A stretch of 64,000 bases of DNA from Ptiloglossa arizonensis. Its lineage: Eukaryota; Arthropoda; Insecta; Hymenoptera; Colletidae. Below the pieces are notes generated by a model. It saw only the letters and a list, made by a program, of their open reading frames with translations. It searched no databases and was not told the DNA's origin. The translations under genes and the position numbers were made by a program. How positions within the stretch are numbered: the stretch's first letter is position 1; each line of letters starts with the position of its first letter. Positions 35,416 through 46,760 of this stretch are shown piece by piece. Where the stretch lies: positions 62,001-126,000 of the forward strand of contig NW_027478767.1 in NCBI RefSeq assembly GCF_051014685.1, read 5' to 3'.

Positions 35416-36361
35416 TATGCGTACTTTTCCCCTAGGCCGTTCTAGTTACTCGTTTCGAGCATCAGAACTGCGAAAATTGTGAGATTCTCAAGCGTTTCTT
35501 ATCTCCAAACTGCCATATCTCGCGAACGGATTGATCAATCCGCAAAATTTCTGTTGCATCTGAAAGTGGAAACTCGCCCGATTACAACGGTTGTTGTAGT
35601 TTTCCCCTAGGCCGTTCTAGTTATTCGTTTCGAGCATCAGAACCGCGAAAATTTTGAGTTTCTCAAGCGTTTCTTACATCCAAACTGCCATATCTCGCGA
35701 ACGGATTGACCAATCCGCAAAATTTCTGTTGCATCTGAAAATAGAAACTCGCCCGATTACAACGGTATGCGTACTTTTCCCCTAGGCCGTTCTGGTTACT
35801 CGTTTCGAGCATCAGAACTGCGAAAATTTTGAGTTTCTCAAGCGTTTCTTACCTCCAAACTGCCATATTTCTCGAACGGATTGATCAATCCGCAAAATTT
35901 CTGTTGCATCTGAAAGTAGAGACTCGCCCGATTACAACGGTATGTGTAGTTTTCCCCTAAGCCGTCCTAGTCATTCGTTTCGAGCATCAGAACTGCGAAA
36001 ATTTTGAGTTTCTCAAGCGTTTCTTATCTCCAAACTGCCATATCTCGCGAACGGATTGATCAATCCGCAATATTTCTGTTGCATCTGAAAGTGGAAACTC
36101 GCCCGATTACAACGGTAGTTGTAGTTTTCCCCTAGGCCGTTCTAGTTATTCGTGTCGAGCATCAGAACTGCGAAAATTTTGAGTTTCTCAAGCGTTTCTT
36201 ACCTCCATACTGCCATATCTCGCGAACGGATCGACCAATCCGCAAAATTTCTGTTGCATCTGAAAGTAGAAACTCGCCCGATTACAACGGTATGCGTACT
36301 TCTCCCCTAGGCCGTCCTAGTCATTCGTTTCGAGCATCAGAACTGCGAAAATTTTGAGTTT
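35416..36361 (+). repeat. Satellite monomers shared with 50991-51936
   Basis: GGTTGTTGTAG with GAACCGCG, TCTGGTTAC, TATTTCTCG, CCTAAGCCG, CAATATTTCTG, CTCCATACTG and GGATCGACC variants occur in the same order 15,575 bp to the right. At about 36362 it joins the GTGTCATACATCC block. Confidence 0.8.
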
Positions 36362-39300
36362 CTCAAGCGTGTCATACATCCAAACTGCCATATCTCGCGA
36401 ATGGATTGACCGATCCGCAAAATTTCTGCTGCATCTGAAAGTAGAAACTCGCCCGATTACAACGGTGTGCGCACTTTTCCCCTAGGCCGTTCTAGTTATT
36501 CGTTTCGAGCATCAGAACTGCGAAAATTTTGAGTTTCTCAAGCGTTTCTTACCTCCAAACTGCCATATCTCGCGAACGGGTTGATCAATCCGCAAAATTT
36601 CTGTTGCATCTGAAAGTAGAAACTCGCCCGATTACAACGGTGGGTGTAGTTTTCCCCTAGGCCGTTCTAGTTATTCGTTTCGAGAATCAGAACTGCGAAA
36701 ACTTTGAGTTTCTCAAGCGTTTCTTACATCCAAACTGCCATATTTTGCGAACGGATTCACCAATCCGCAAAATTTCTGTTGCATCTGAAAGTAGAAACTC
36801 GCCCGATTACAACGGTATGCGTACTTTTCCCCTAGGCCGTTCTAGTTATTCGTTCCGAGCATCAGAACTGCGAAAATTTTGAGTTTCTCAAGCGTTTCTT
36901 ATCTCCAAACTGCCATATCTCGCGAACGGATTGACCAATCCGCAAAATTTCTGTTGCATCTGAAAGTAGAAACTCGCCCGATTACAACGGTATGCGTTCT
37001 TCTCCCCTAGGCCGTTCTAGTCATTCGTTTCGAGCATCAGAACTGCGAAAATTTTGAGTTTCTCAAGCGTTTCTTACATCCAAACTGCCATATCTCGCGA
37101 GCGGATTGACCAATCCGCAAAATTTCTGTTGCATCTGAAAGTAGAGACTCTCTCGATTACAACGGTATGCGCACTTTTCCCCTGGGCCGTTCTAGTTATT
37201 CGTTTCGAGCATCAGAACTGCGAAAATTTTGAGTTTCTAAAGCGTTTCTTATCTCCAAACTGCCATATCTCGCGAACGGGATGATCAATCCGCAAAATTT
37301 CTGTTGCATCTGAAAGTAGAAACTCGCCCGATTACAACGGTGGGTGTAGTTTTCCCCTAGGCCGTTCTAGTTATTCGTTTCGAGAATCAGAACTGCGAAA
37401 ACTTTGAGTTTCTCAAGCGTTTCTTACATCCAAACTGCCATATTTTGCGAACGGATTCACCAATCCGCAAAATTTCTGTTGCATCTGAAAGTAGAAACTC
37501 GCCCGATTACAACGGTATGCGTACTTTTCCCCTAGGCCGTTCTAGTTATTCGTTTCGAGCATCAGAACTGCGAAAATTTTGAGTTTCTCAAGCGTTTCTT
37601 ACCTCCAAACTGCCATATCTCGCGAACGCATTGACCAATCCGCAAAATTTCTGTTGCATTTGAAAGTAGAAACTCGCCCGATTACAACGGTATGCGCACT
37701 TTTCCCCTGGGCCGTTCTGGTTATTCGTTTCGAGCTTCAGAACTGCGAAAATGTTGAGTTTCTAAAGCGTTTCTTACATCCAAACTGCCATATCTCGCGA
37801 ACGGATTGACCAATCCGCAAAATTTCTGTTGCATCTGAAAGTAGAAACTCGCCCGATTACAGCGGTATGTGTAGTTTTCCACTAGGCCGTTCCAGTTATT
37901 CGTTTCGAGCATCAGAACTGCGACAATTTTGAGTTTCTCAAGCGTTTCTTACATCCAAACTGCCATATCTCGCGAACGGATTGACCGATCCGCAAAATTT
38001 CTGTTGCATCTGAAAATGGAAACTCGCCCGATTACAACGGTAGTTGTAGTTTTCCCCTAGGCCGTTCTAGTTATTCGTTTCGAGCATCAGAACTGCGAAA
38101 ATTTAGAGTTTCTCAAGCGCTTCTTACATCCAAACTGCCATATCTCGCGAACGGATTGACCAATCCGCAAAATTTCTGTTGCATCTGAAAGTGGAAACTC
38201 GCCCGATTACAACGCTAGTTGTAGTTTTCCCCTAGGCCGTCCTAGTTATTCGTTTCGAGGATCAGAACTGCGAGAATTTTGAGTTTCTCAAGCGTTTCTT
38301 ACATCCAAACTGCCATATCTCGCGAACGGATTGACCAATCCGCAAAATTTCTGTTGCATCTGAAAATAGAAACTCGCCCGATTACAACGGTATGCGTACT
38401 TTTCCCCTAGGCCGTTCTAGTTATTCGTGTCGAGCATCAGAACTGCGAAAAGTTTGAGTTTCTCAAGCGTTTCTTACCTCCAAACTGCCATATCTCGCGA
38501 ACGGATTGACCAATCCGCAAAATTTCTGTTGCATCTGAAAGTAGAAACTCGCCCGATTACAACGGTATGCGTACTTTTCCCGTAGGCCGTTCTAGTTACT
38601 CGTTTCGAGCATCAGAACTGCGAAAATTTTGAGTTTCTCAAGCGTTTCTTATCTCCAAACTGCCATATCTCGCGAACGGATTGATCAATCCGCAAAACTT
38701 CTGTTGCATCTGAAAGTGGAAACTCGCCCGCTTACAACGGTAGTTGTAGTTTTCCCATAGGCCGTTCTAGTTATTCGTTTCGAGCATCAGAACTGCGAAA
38801 ATTTTGAGTTTCTAAAGCGTTTCTTACATCCAAACTGCCATATCTCGCGAACGGATTGACCAATCCGCAAAATTTCTGTTGCATCTGAAAGTAGAAACTC
38901 GCCCGATTACAACGGTATGCGTTCTTCTCCCCTAGGCCGTTCTAGTCATTCGTTTCGAGCATCAGAACTGCGAAAATTTTGAGTTTCTCAAGCGTTTCTT
39001 ACCTCCAAACTGCCATATCTCGCGAGCGGATTGACCAATCCGCAAAATTTCTGTTGCATCTGAAAGTAGAGACTCTCTCGATTACAGCGGTATGTGTAGT
39101 TTTCCACTAGGCCGTTCCAGTTATTCGTTTCGAGCATCAGAACTGCGACAATTTTGAGTTTCTCAAGCGTTTCTTACATCCAAACTGCCATATCTGGCGA
39201 ACGGATTGACCGATCCGCAAAATTTCTGTTGCATCTGAAAATGGAAACTCGCCCGATTACAACGGTAGTTGTAGTTTTCCCCTAGGCCGTTCTAGTTATT

Positions 39301-40740
39301 CGTTTCGAGCATCAGAACTGCGAAAATTTAGAGTTTCTCAAGCGCTTCTTACATCCAAACTGCCATATCTCGCGAACGGATTGACCAATCCGCAAAATTT
39401 CTGTTGCATCTGAAAGTGGAAACTCGCCCGATTACAACGCTAGTTGTAGTTTTCCCCTAGGCCGTCCTAGTTATTCGTTTCGAGGATCAGAACTGCGAGA
39501 ATTTTGAGTTTCTCAAGCGTTTCTTACATCCAAACTGCCATATCTCGCGAACGGATTGACCAATCCGCAAAATTTCTGTTGCATCTGAAAATAGAAACTC
39601 GCCCGATTACAACGGTATGCGTACTTTTCCCCTAGGCCGTTCTAGTTATTCGTGTCGAGCATCAGAACTGCGAAAAGTTTGAGTTTCTCAAGCGTTTCTT
39701 ACCTCCAAACTGCCATATCTCGCGAACGGATTGACCAATCCGCAAAATTTCTGTTGCATCTGAAAGTAGAAACTCGCCCGATTACAACGGTATGCGTACT
39801 TTTCCCGTAGGCCGTTCTAGTTACTCGTTTCGAGCATCAGAACTGCGAAAATTTTGAGTTTCTCAAGCGTTTCTTATCTCCAAACTGCCATATCTCGCGA
39901 ACGGATTGATCAATCCGCAAAACTTCTGTTGCATCTGAAAGTGGAAACTCGCCCGCTTACAACGGTAGTTGTAGTTTTCCCCTGGGCCGTTCTAGTTATT
40001 CGTTTCGAGCACAAGAACTGCGAGAATTTTGAGTTTCTAAAGCGTTTCTTATCTCCAAACTGCCATATCTCGCGAACGGTTTGATCAATCCGCAAAATTT
40101 CTGTTGCATCTGAAAGTAGAAACTCGCCCGATTACAACGGTATGCGCACTTTTCCCCTAGGCCGTTCTAGTTATTCGTTTCGAGCACCAGAACTGCGAAA
40201 ATTTTGAGTTTCTCAAGCGTTTCTTACCTCCAAACTGCCATATTTGGCGAACGGATTGATCAATCCGCAAAATTTCTGTTGCATCTGAAAGTAGAAACTC
40301 GCCCGATTACAACGGTATGCGCACTGTTCCCCTAGGCCGTTCTAGTTATTCGTTTCGAGCATCAGAACTGCGAAAATTTTGAGTTTCTCAAGCGTTTCCT
40401 ACATCCAAACTGCCATATCTTGCGAACGGATTCACCAATCCGCAAAATTTCTGTTGCATTTGAAAGTAGAAACTCGCCCGATTACAACGGTATGCGCACT
40501 TTTCCCCTGGGCCGTTCTAGTTATTCGTTTCGAGCATCAGAACTGCGAAAATTTTGAGTTTCTCAAGCGTTTCTTAAATCCAAACTGCCATATCTTGCGA
40601 ACGGATTCACCGATCCGCAAAATTTCTGTTGCATCTGAAAGTAGAAACTCGCCCGATTACAACGGTATGCCCACTTTTCCCCTAGGCCGTTCTAGTTATT
40701 CGTTTCCATCATCAGAACTGCGCAAATTTTGAGTTTCTCA
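36362..40740 (+). repeat. 4.4-kb block, copy 2 (paralogue of 20262-24640)
   Basis: It repeats 20262-24640 at +16,100 bp, including the 1225-bp heptamer duplication (37802-40076) and the fused monomer at 39902-40076. The heptamer junction differs: monomer 37802 reads GTAGAAACTCGCCCGATTACAG, where 21702 reads GTGGAGACTCTCTCG. Gene conversion, or a second exchange after copying, would explain this. Confidence 0.85.
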
Positions 40741-42351
40741 AGCGTTTCTTACCTCCAAACTGCCATATCTCGCGAACGCATTGACCAATCCGCAAAATTT
40801 CTGTTGCATTTGAAACTAGAAACTCGCCCGATTACAACGGTATGCGCACTTTTCCCCTGGGCCGTTCTAGTTATTCGTTTCGAGCATCAGAACTGCGAAA
40901 ATTTTGAGTTTCTCAAGCGTTTCTTACATCCAAACTGCCATATCTCGCGAACGGATTGACCAATCCGCAAAATTTCTGTTGCATCTGAAAATAGAAACTC
41001 TCCCGATTACAACGGTATGCGTACTTTTCCCCTAGGCCGTTCTAGTTATTCGTTTCGAGCATCAGAACTGCGAAAGTTTTGAGTTTCTCAAGCGTGTCAT
41101 ACATCCAAACTGCCATATCTCGCGAATGGATTGACCTATCCGCAAAATTTCTGTTGCATCTGAAAGTAGAAACTCGCCCGATTACAACGGTTTGCGCACT
41201 TTTCCCCTAGGCCGTTCTAGTTATTCGTTTCGAGCATCAGAACTGCGAAAATTTTGAGTTTCTCAAGCGTTTCTTACCTCCAAACTGCCATATCTCGCGA
41301 ACGGGTTGATCAATCCGCAAAATTTCTGTTGCATCTGAAAGTAGAAACTCGCCCGATTACAACGGTGGGTGTAGTTTTCCCCTAGGCCGTTCTAGTTATT
41401 CGTTTCGAGAATCAGAACTGCGAAAACTTTGAGTTTCTCAAGCGTTTCTTACATCCAAACTGCCATATTTTGCGAACGGATTCACCAATCCGCAAAATTT
41501 CTGTTGCATCTGAAAGTAGAAACTCGCCCGATTACAACGGTATGCGTACTTTTCCCCTAGGCCGTTCTAGTTATTCGTTCCGAGCATCAGAACTGCGAAA
41601 ATTTTGAGTTTCTCACGCGTTTCTTATCTCCAAACTGCCATATCTCGCGAACGGATTGACCAATCCGCAAAATTTCTGTTTCATCTGAAAGTAGAAACTC
41701 GCCCGATTACAACGGTATGCGTTCTTCTCCCCTAGGCCGTTCTAGTCATTCGTTTCGAGCATCAGAACTGCGAAAATTTTGAGTTTCTCAAGCGTTTCTT
41801 ACATCCAAACTGCCATATCTCGCGAGCGGATTGACCAATCCGCAAAATTTCTGTTGCATCTGAAAGTAGAGACTCTCTCGATTACAACGGTATGCGCACT
41901 TTTCCCCTGGGCCGTTCTAGTTATTCGTTTCGAGCATCAGAACTGCGAAAATTTTGAGTTTCTAAAGCGTTTCTTATCTCCAAACTGCCATATCTCGCGA
42001 ACGGGATGATCAATCCGCAAAATTTCTGTTGCATCTGAAAGTAGAAACTCGCCCGATTACAACGGTGGGTGTAGTTTTCCCCTAGGCCGTTCTAGTTATT
42101 CGTTTCGAGAATCAGAACTGCGAAAACTTTGAGTTTCTCAAGCGTTTCTTACATCCAAACTGCCATATTTTGCGAACGGATTCACCAATCCGCAAAATTT
42201 CTGTTGCATCTGAAAGTAGAAACTCGCCCGATTACAACGGTATGCGTTCTTCTCCCCTAGGCCGTTCTGGTCATTCGTTTCGAGCATCAGAACTGCGAAA
42301 ATTTTGAGTTTGTCAAGCGTTTCTTACCTCCAAACTGCCATATCTCGCGAG
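40741..42351 (+). repeat. Satellite monomers with another CTCTCGATTAC cassette
   Basis: GCATTGACC (with private GAAACTAG near 40815), ACTCTCCCG and GTGTCATACATCC monomers lead into the TGGGTGTAG/TTCACC/CTCTCGATTAC module. Monomer 42177 combines TTCACC at the left with TATGCGTTCTTCT and TCTGGTCATTCG at the right, and is an extra copy relative to 25.7 kb. No gene is seen. Confidence 0.75.
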
Positions 42352-44101
42352 CGGATTGACCAATCCGCAAAATTTCTGTTGCATCTGAAAGTAGAAACTC
42401 GCCCGATTACAACGCTATGCGTACTTTTCCCCTAGGCCGTTCTAGTTACTCGTTTCGAGCATCAGAACTGCGAAAATTTTGAGTTTCTCAAGCGTTTCTT
42501 ATCTCCAAACTGCCATATCTCGCGAACGGATTGATCAATCCGCAAAATTTCTGTTGCATCTGAAAGTGGAATCTCGCCCGATTACAACGGTAGTTGTAGT
42601 TTTCCCCTAGGCCGTTCTAGTTATTCGTTTCGAGCATCAGAACTGCGAAAATTTTGAGTTTCTCAAGCGTTTCTTACATCCAAACTGCCATATCTCGCGA
42701 ACGGATTGACCAATCCGCAAAATTTCTGTCGCATCTGAAAATAGAAACTCGCCCGATTACAACGGTATGCGTACTTTTCCCCTAGGCCGTTCTAGTTATT
42801 CGTTTCGAGCATCAGAACTGCGAAAATTTTGAGTTTCTCAAGCGTGTCTTACATCCAAACGGCCATATCTCGCGAACGGATTGACCAATCCGCAAAATTT
42901 CTGTTGCATCTGAAAATAGAAACTCGCCCGATTACAACGGTATGCGTACTTTTCCCCTAGGCCGTTCTAGTTATTCGTGTCGAGCATCAGAACTGCGAAA
43001 AGTTTGAGTTTCTCAAGCGTTTCTTACCTCCAAACTGCCATATCTCGCGAACGGATTGACCAATCCGCAAAATTTCTGTTGCATCTGAAAGTAGAAACTC
43101 GCCCGATTACAACGGTATGCGTACTTTTCCCGTAGGCCGTTCTAGTTACTCGTTTCGAGCATCAGAACTGCGACAATTTTGAGTTTCTCAAGCGTTTCTT
43201 ACCTCCAAACTGCCATATCTCGCGAACGGATTGACCAATCCGCAAAATTTCTGTTGCATCTGAAGGTAGAAACTCGCCCGATTACAACATTGTGCGTACT
43301 TTTCCCCTAGGCCCTTCTAGTTACTCGTGTCGAGCATCAGAACTGCGCAAATTTTGAGTTTCTCAAGCGTTTCTTACCTCCAAACTGCCATATCTCGCGA
43401 ACGGATTGACCAATCCGCAAAATTTCTGTTGCATCTGAAAGTAGAAACTCGCCCGATTACAACGGTATGCGTACTTTTCCCCTAGGCCGTTCTTGTTATT
43501 CGTGTCGAGCATCAGAACTGCGCAAATTTTGAGTTTCTCAAGCGTTTCTTACCTCCAAACTGCCATATCTCGCGAACGGATTGACCAATCCGCAAAATTT
43601 CTGTTGCATCTGAAAGTAGAAACTCGCCCGATTACAACGGTATGCGTACTTTTCCCCTAGGCCGTTCTTGTTATTCGTGTCGAGCATCAGAACTGCGAAA
43701 ATTTTGAGTTTCTCAAGCGTTTCTTACCTCCAAACTGCCATATCTCGCGAACGGATTGACCAATCCGCAAAATTTCTGTTGCATCTGAAAGTAGAAACTC
43801 GCCCGATTACAACGCTATGCGTACTTTTCCCCTAGGCCGTTCTAGTTACTCGTTTCGAGCATCAGAACTGCGAAAATTTTGAGTTTCTCAAGCGTTTCTT
43901 ATCTCCAAACTGCCATATCTCGCGAACGGATTGATCAATCCGCAAAATTTCTGTTGCATCTGAAAGTGGAAACTCGCCCGATTACAACGGTAGTTGTAGT
44001 TTTCCACTAGGCCGTTCTAGTTATTCGTTTCGAGCATCAGAACTGCGAAAATTTTGAGTTTCTCAAGCGTTTCTTGCATCCAAACTGCCATATCTCGCGA
44101 A
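42352..44101 (+). repeat. 1750-bp block, copy 2 (paralogue of 25902-27651)
   Basis: It repeats 25902-27651 at +16,450 bp. Its last eight monomers (42702-44101) are themselves the first copy of the octamer duplication described next. Confidence 0.8.
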
Positions 44102-45390
44102 CGGATTGACCAATCCGCAAAATTTCTGTCGCATCTGAAAATAGAAACTCGCCCGATTACAACGGTATGCGTACTTTTCCCCTAGGCCGTTCTAGTTATT
44201 CGTTTCGAGCATCAGAACTGCGAAAATTTTGAGTTTCTCAAGCGTGTCTTACATCCAAACGGCCATATCTCGCGAACGGATTGACCAATCCGCAAAATTT
44301 CTGTTGCATCTGAAAATAGAAACTCGCCCGATTACAACGGTATGCGTACTTTTCCCCTAGGCCGTTCTAGTTATTCGTGTCGAGCATCAGAACTGCGAAA
44401 AGTTTGAGTTTCTCAAGCGTTTCTTACCTCCAAACTGCCATATCTCGCGAACGGATTGACCAATCCGCAAAATTTCTGTTGCATCTGAAAGTAGAAACTC
44501 GCCCGATTACAACGGTATGCGTACTTTTCCCGTAGGCCGTTCTAGTTACTCGTTTCGAGCATCAGAACTGCGACAATTTTGAGTTTCTCAAGCGTTTCTT
44601 ACCTCCAAACTGCCATATCTCGCGAACGGATTGACCAATCCGCAAAATTTCTGTTGCATCTGAAGGTAGAAACTCGCCCGATTACAACAGTGTGCGTACT
44701 TTTCCCCTAGGCCCTTCTAGTTACTCGTTTCGAGCATCAGAACTGCGCAAATTTTGAGTTTCTCAAGCGTTTCTTACCTCCAAACTGCCATATCTCGCGA
44801 ACGGATTGACCAATCCGCAAAATTTCTGTTGCATCTGAAAGTAGAAACTCGCCCGATTACAACGGTATGCGTACTTTTCCCCTAGGCCGTTCTTGTTATT
44901 CGTGTCGAGCATCAGAACTGCGCAAATTTTGAGTTTCTCAAGCGTTTCTTACCTCCAAACTGCCATATCTCGCGAACGGATTGACCAATCCGCAAAATTT
45001 CTGTTGCATCTGAAAGTAGAAACTCGCCCGATTACAACGGTATGCGTACTTTTCCCCTAGGCCGTTCTTGTTATTCGTGTCGAGCATCAGAACTGCGAAA
45101 ATTTTGAGTTTCTCAAGCGTTTCTTACCTCCAAACTGCCATATCTCGCGAACGGATTGACCAATCCGCAAAATTTCTGTTGCATCTGAAAGTAGAAACTC
45201 GCCCGATTACAACGCTATGCGTACTTTTCCCCTAGGCCGTTCTAGTTACTCGTTTCGAGCATCAGAACTGCGAAAATTTTGAGTTTCTCAAGCGTTTCTT
45301 ATCTCCAAACTGCCATATCTCGCGAACGGATTGATCAATCCGCAAAATTTCTGTTGCATCTGAAAGTGGAAACTCGCCCGATTACAACGG
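42702..45390 (+). repeat. 1400-bp octamer tandem duplication
   Basis: Monomers 42702 to 43927 match 44102 to 45327 in order. Differences include CAACATTGTGCG/CAACAGTGTGCG near 43287/44687 and TACTCGTGTCG/TACTCGTTTCG near 43325/44725. At 25.9-27.6 kb these variants are single copy. Confidence 0.88.
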
Positions 45391-45501
45391 TAGTTGTACT
45401 TCTCCCCTAGGCCGCCCTAGTCATTCGTTTCGAGCATCAGAACTGCGAAAATTTTGAGTTTCTCAAGCGTTTCTTATCTCCAAACTGCCATATCTCGCGA
45501 A
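45327..45501 (+). repeat. Chimeric junction monomer ending the octamer pair
   Basis: The left part reads GTGGAAACTC and TAGTTGTA as in monomer 43927. The right part reads CTTCTCC, CCGCCCTAG and TCATTCG as in monomer 46027. The switch occurs inside the hypervariable segment, at the shared GTA, and gives a combination seen nowhere else in the window. Confidence 0.85.
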
Positions 45502-46760
45502 CGGATTGACCAATCCGCAAAATTTCTGTTGCATCTGAAGGTAGAAACTCGCCCGATTACAACGGTTTGCGTACTTTTCCCCTAGGCCGTTCTAGTTACT
45601 CGTTTCGAGCATCAGAACTGCGAAAATTTTGAGTTTCTCAAGCGTTTCTTATCTCCAAACTGCCATATCTCGCGAACGGATTGATCAATCCGCAAAATTT
45701 CTGTTGCATCTGAAAGTGGAATCTCGCCCGATTACAACGGTAGTTGTAGTTTTCCCCTAGGCCGTTCTAGTTATTCGTTTCGAGCATCAGAACTGCGAAA
45801 ATTTTGAGTTTCTCAAGCGTTTCTTACATCCAAACTGCCATATCTCGCGAACGGTTTGACCAATCCGCAAAATTTCTGTCGCATCTGAAAATAGAAACTC
45901 GCCCGATTACAACGGTATGCGTACTTTTCCCCTAGGCCGTTCTAGTTATTCGTTTCGAGCATCAGAACTGCGAAAATTTTGAGTTTCTCAAGCGTGTCTT
46001 ACATCCAAACGGCCATATCTCGCGAACGGATTGACCAATCCGCAAAATTTCTGTTGCATCTGAATGTAGAAACTCGCCCGATTACAACGGTATGCGTACT
46101 TCTCCCCTAGGCCGCCCTAGTCATTCGTTTCGAGCATCAGAACTGCGAAAATTTTGAGTTTCTCAAGCGTTTCTTATCTCCAAACTGCCATATCTCGCGA
46201 ACGGATTGACCAATCCGCAAAATTTCTGTTGCATCTGAAGGTAGAAACTCGCCCGATTACAACGGTTTGCGTACTTTTCCCCTAGGCCGTTCTAGTTACT
46301 CGTTTCGAGCATCAGAACTGCGAAAATTTTGAGTTTCTCAAGCGTTTCTTATCTCCAAACTGCCATATCTCGCGAACGGATTGATCAATCCGCAAAATTT
46401 CTGTTGCATCTGAAAGTGGAATCTCGCCCGATTACAACGGTAGTTGTAGTTTTCCCCTAGGCCGTTCTAGTTATTCGTTTCGAGCATCAGAACTGCGAAA
46501 ATTTTGAGTTTCTCAAGCGTTTCTTACATCCAAACTGCCATATCTCGCGAACGGTTTGACCAATCCGCAAAATTTCTGTCGCATCTGAAAATAGAAACTC
46601 GCCCGATTACAACGGTATGCGTACTTTTCCCCTAGGCCGTTCTAGTTATTCGTTTCGAGCATCAGAACTGCGAAAATTTTGAGTTTCTCAAGCGTGTCTT
46701 ACATCCAAACGGCCATATCTCGCGAACGGATTGACCAATCCGCAAAATTTCTGTTGCATC
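45502..46760 (+). repeat. 700-bp tetramer tandem duplication
   Basis: Monomers 45502, 45677 and 45852 (GAAGGTAG with TTTGCGTAC; GTGGAATCTCG; CGGTTTGACC with CTGTCGCATC) match 46202, 46377 and 46552 at +700 bp. Monomer 46027 (GAATGTAG with CTTCTCC and CCGCCCTAG) separates them. Copy 2 ends in monomer 46727. Confidence 0.85.
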
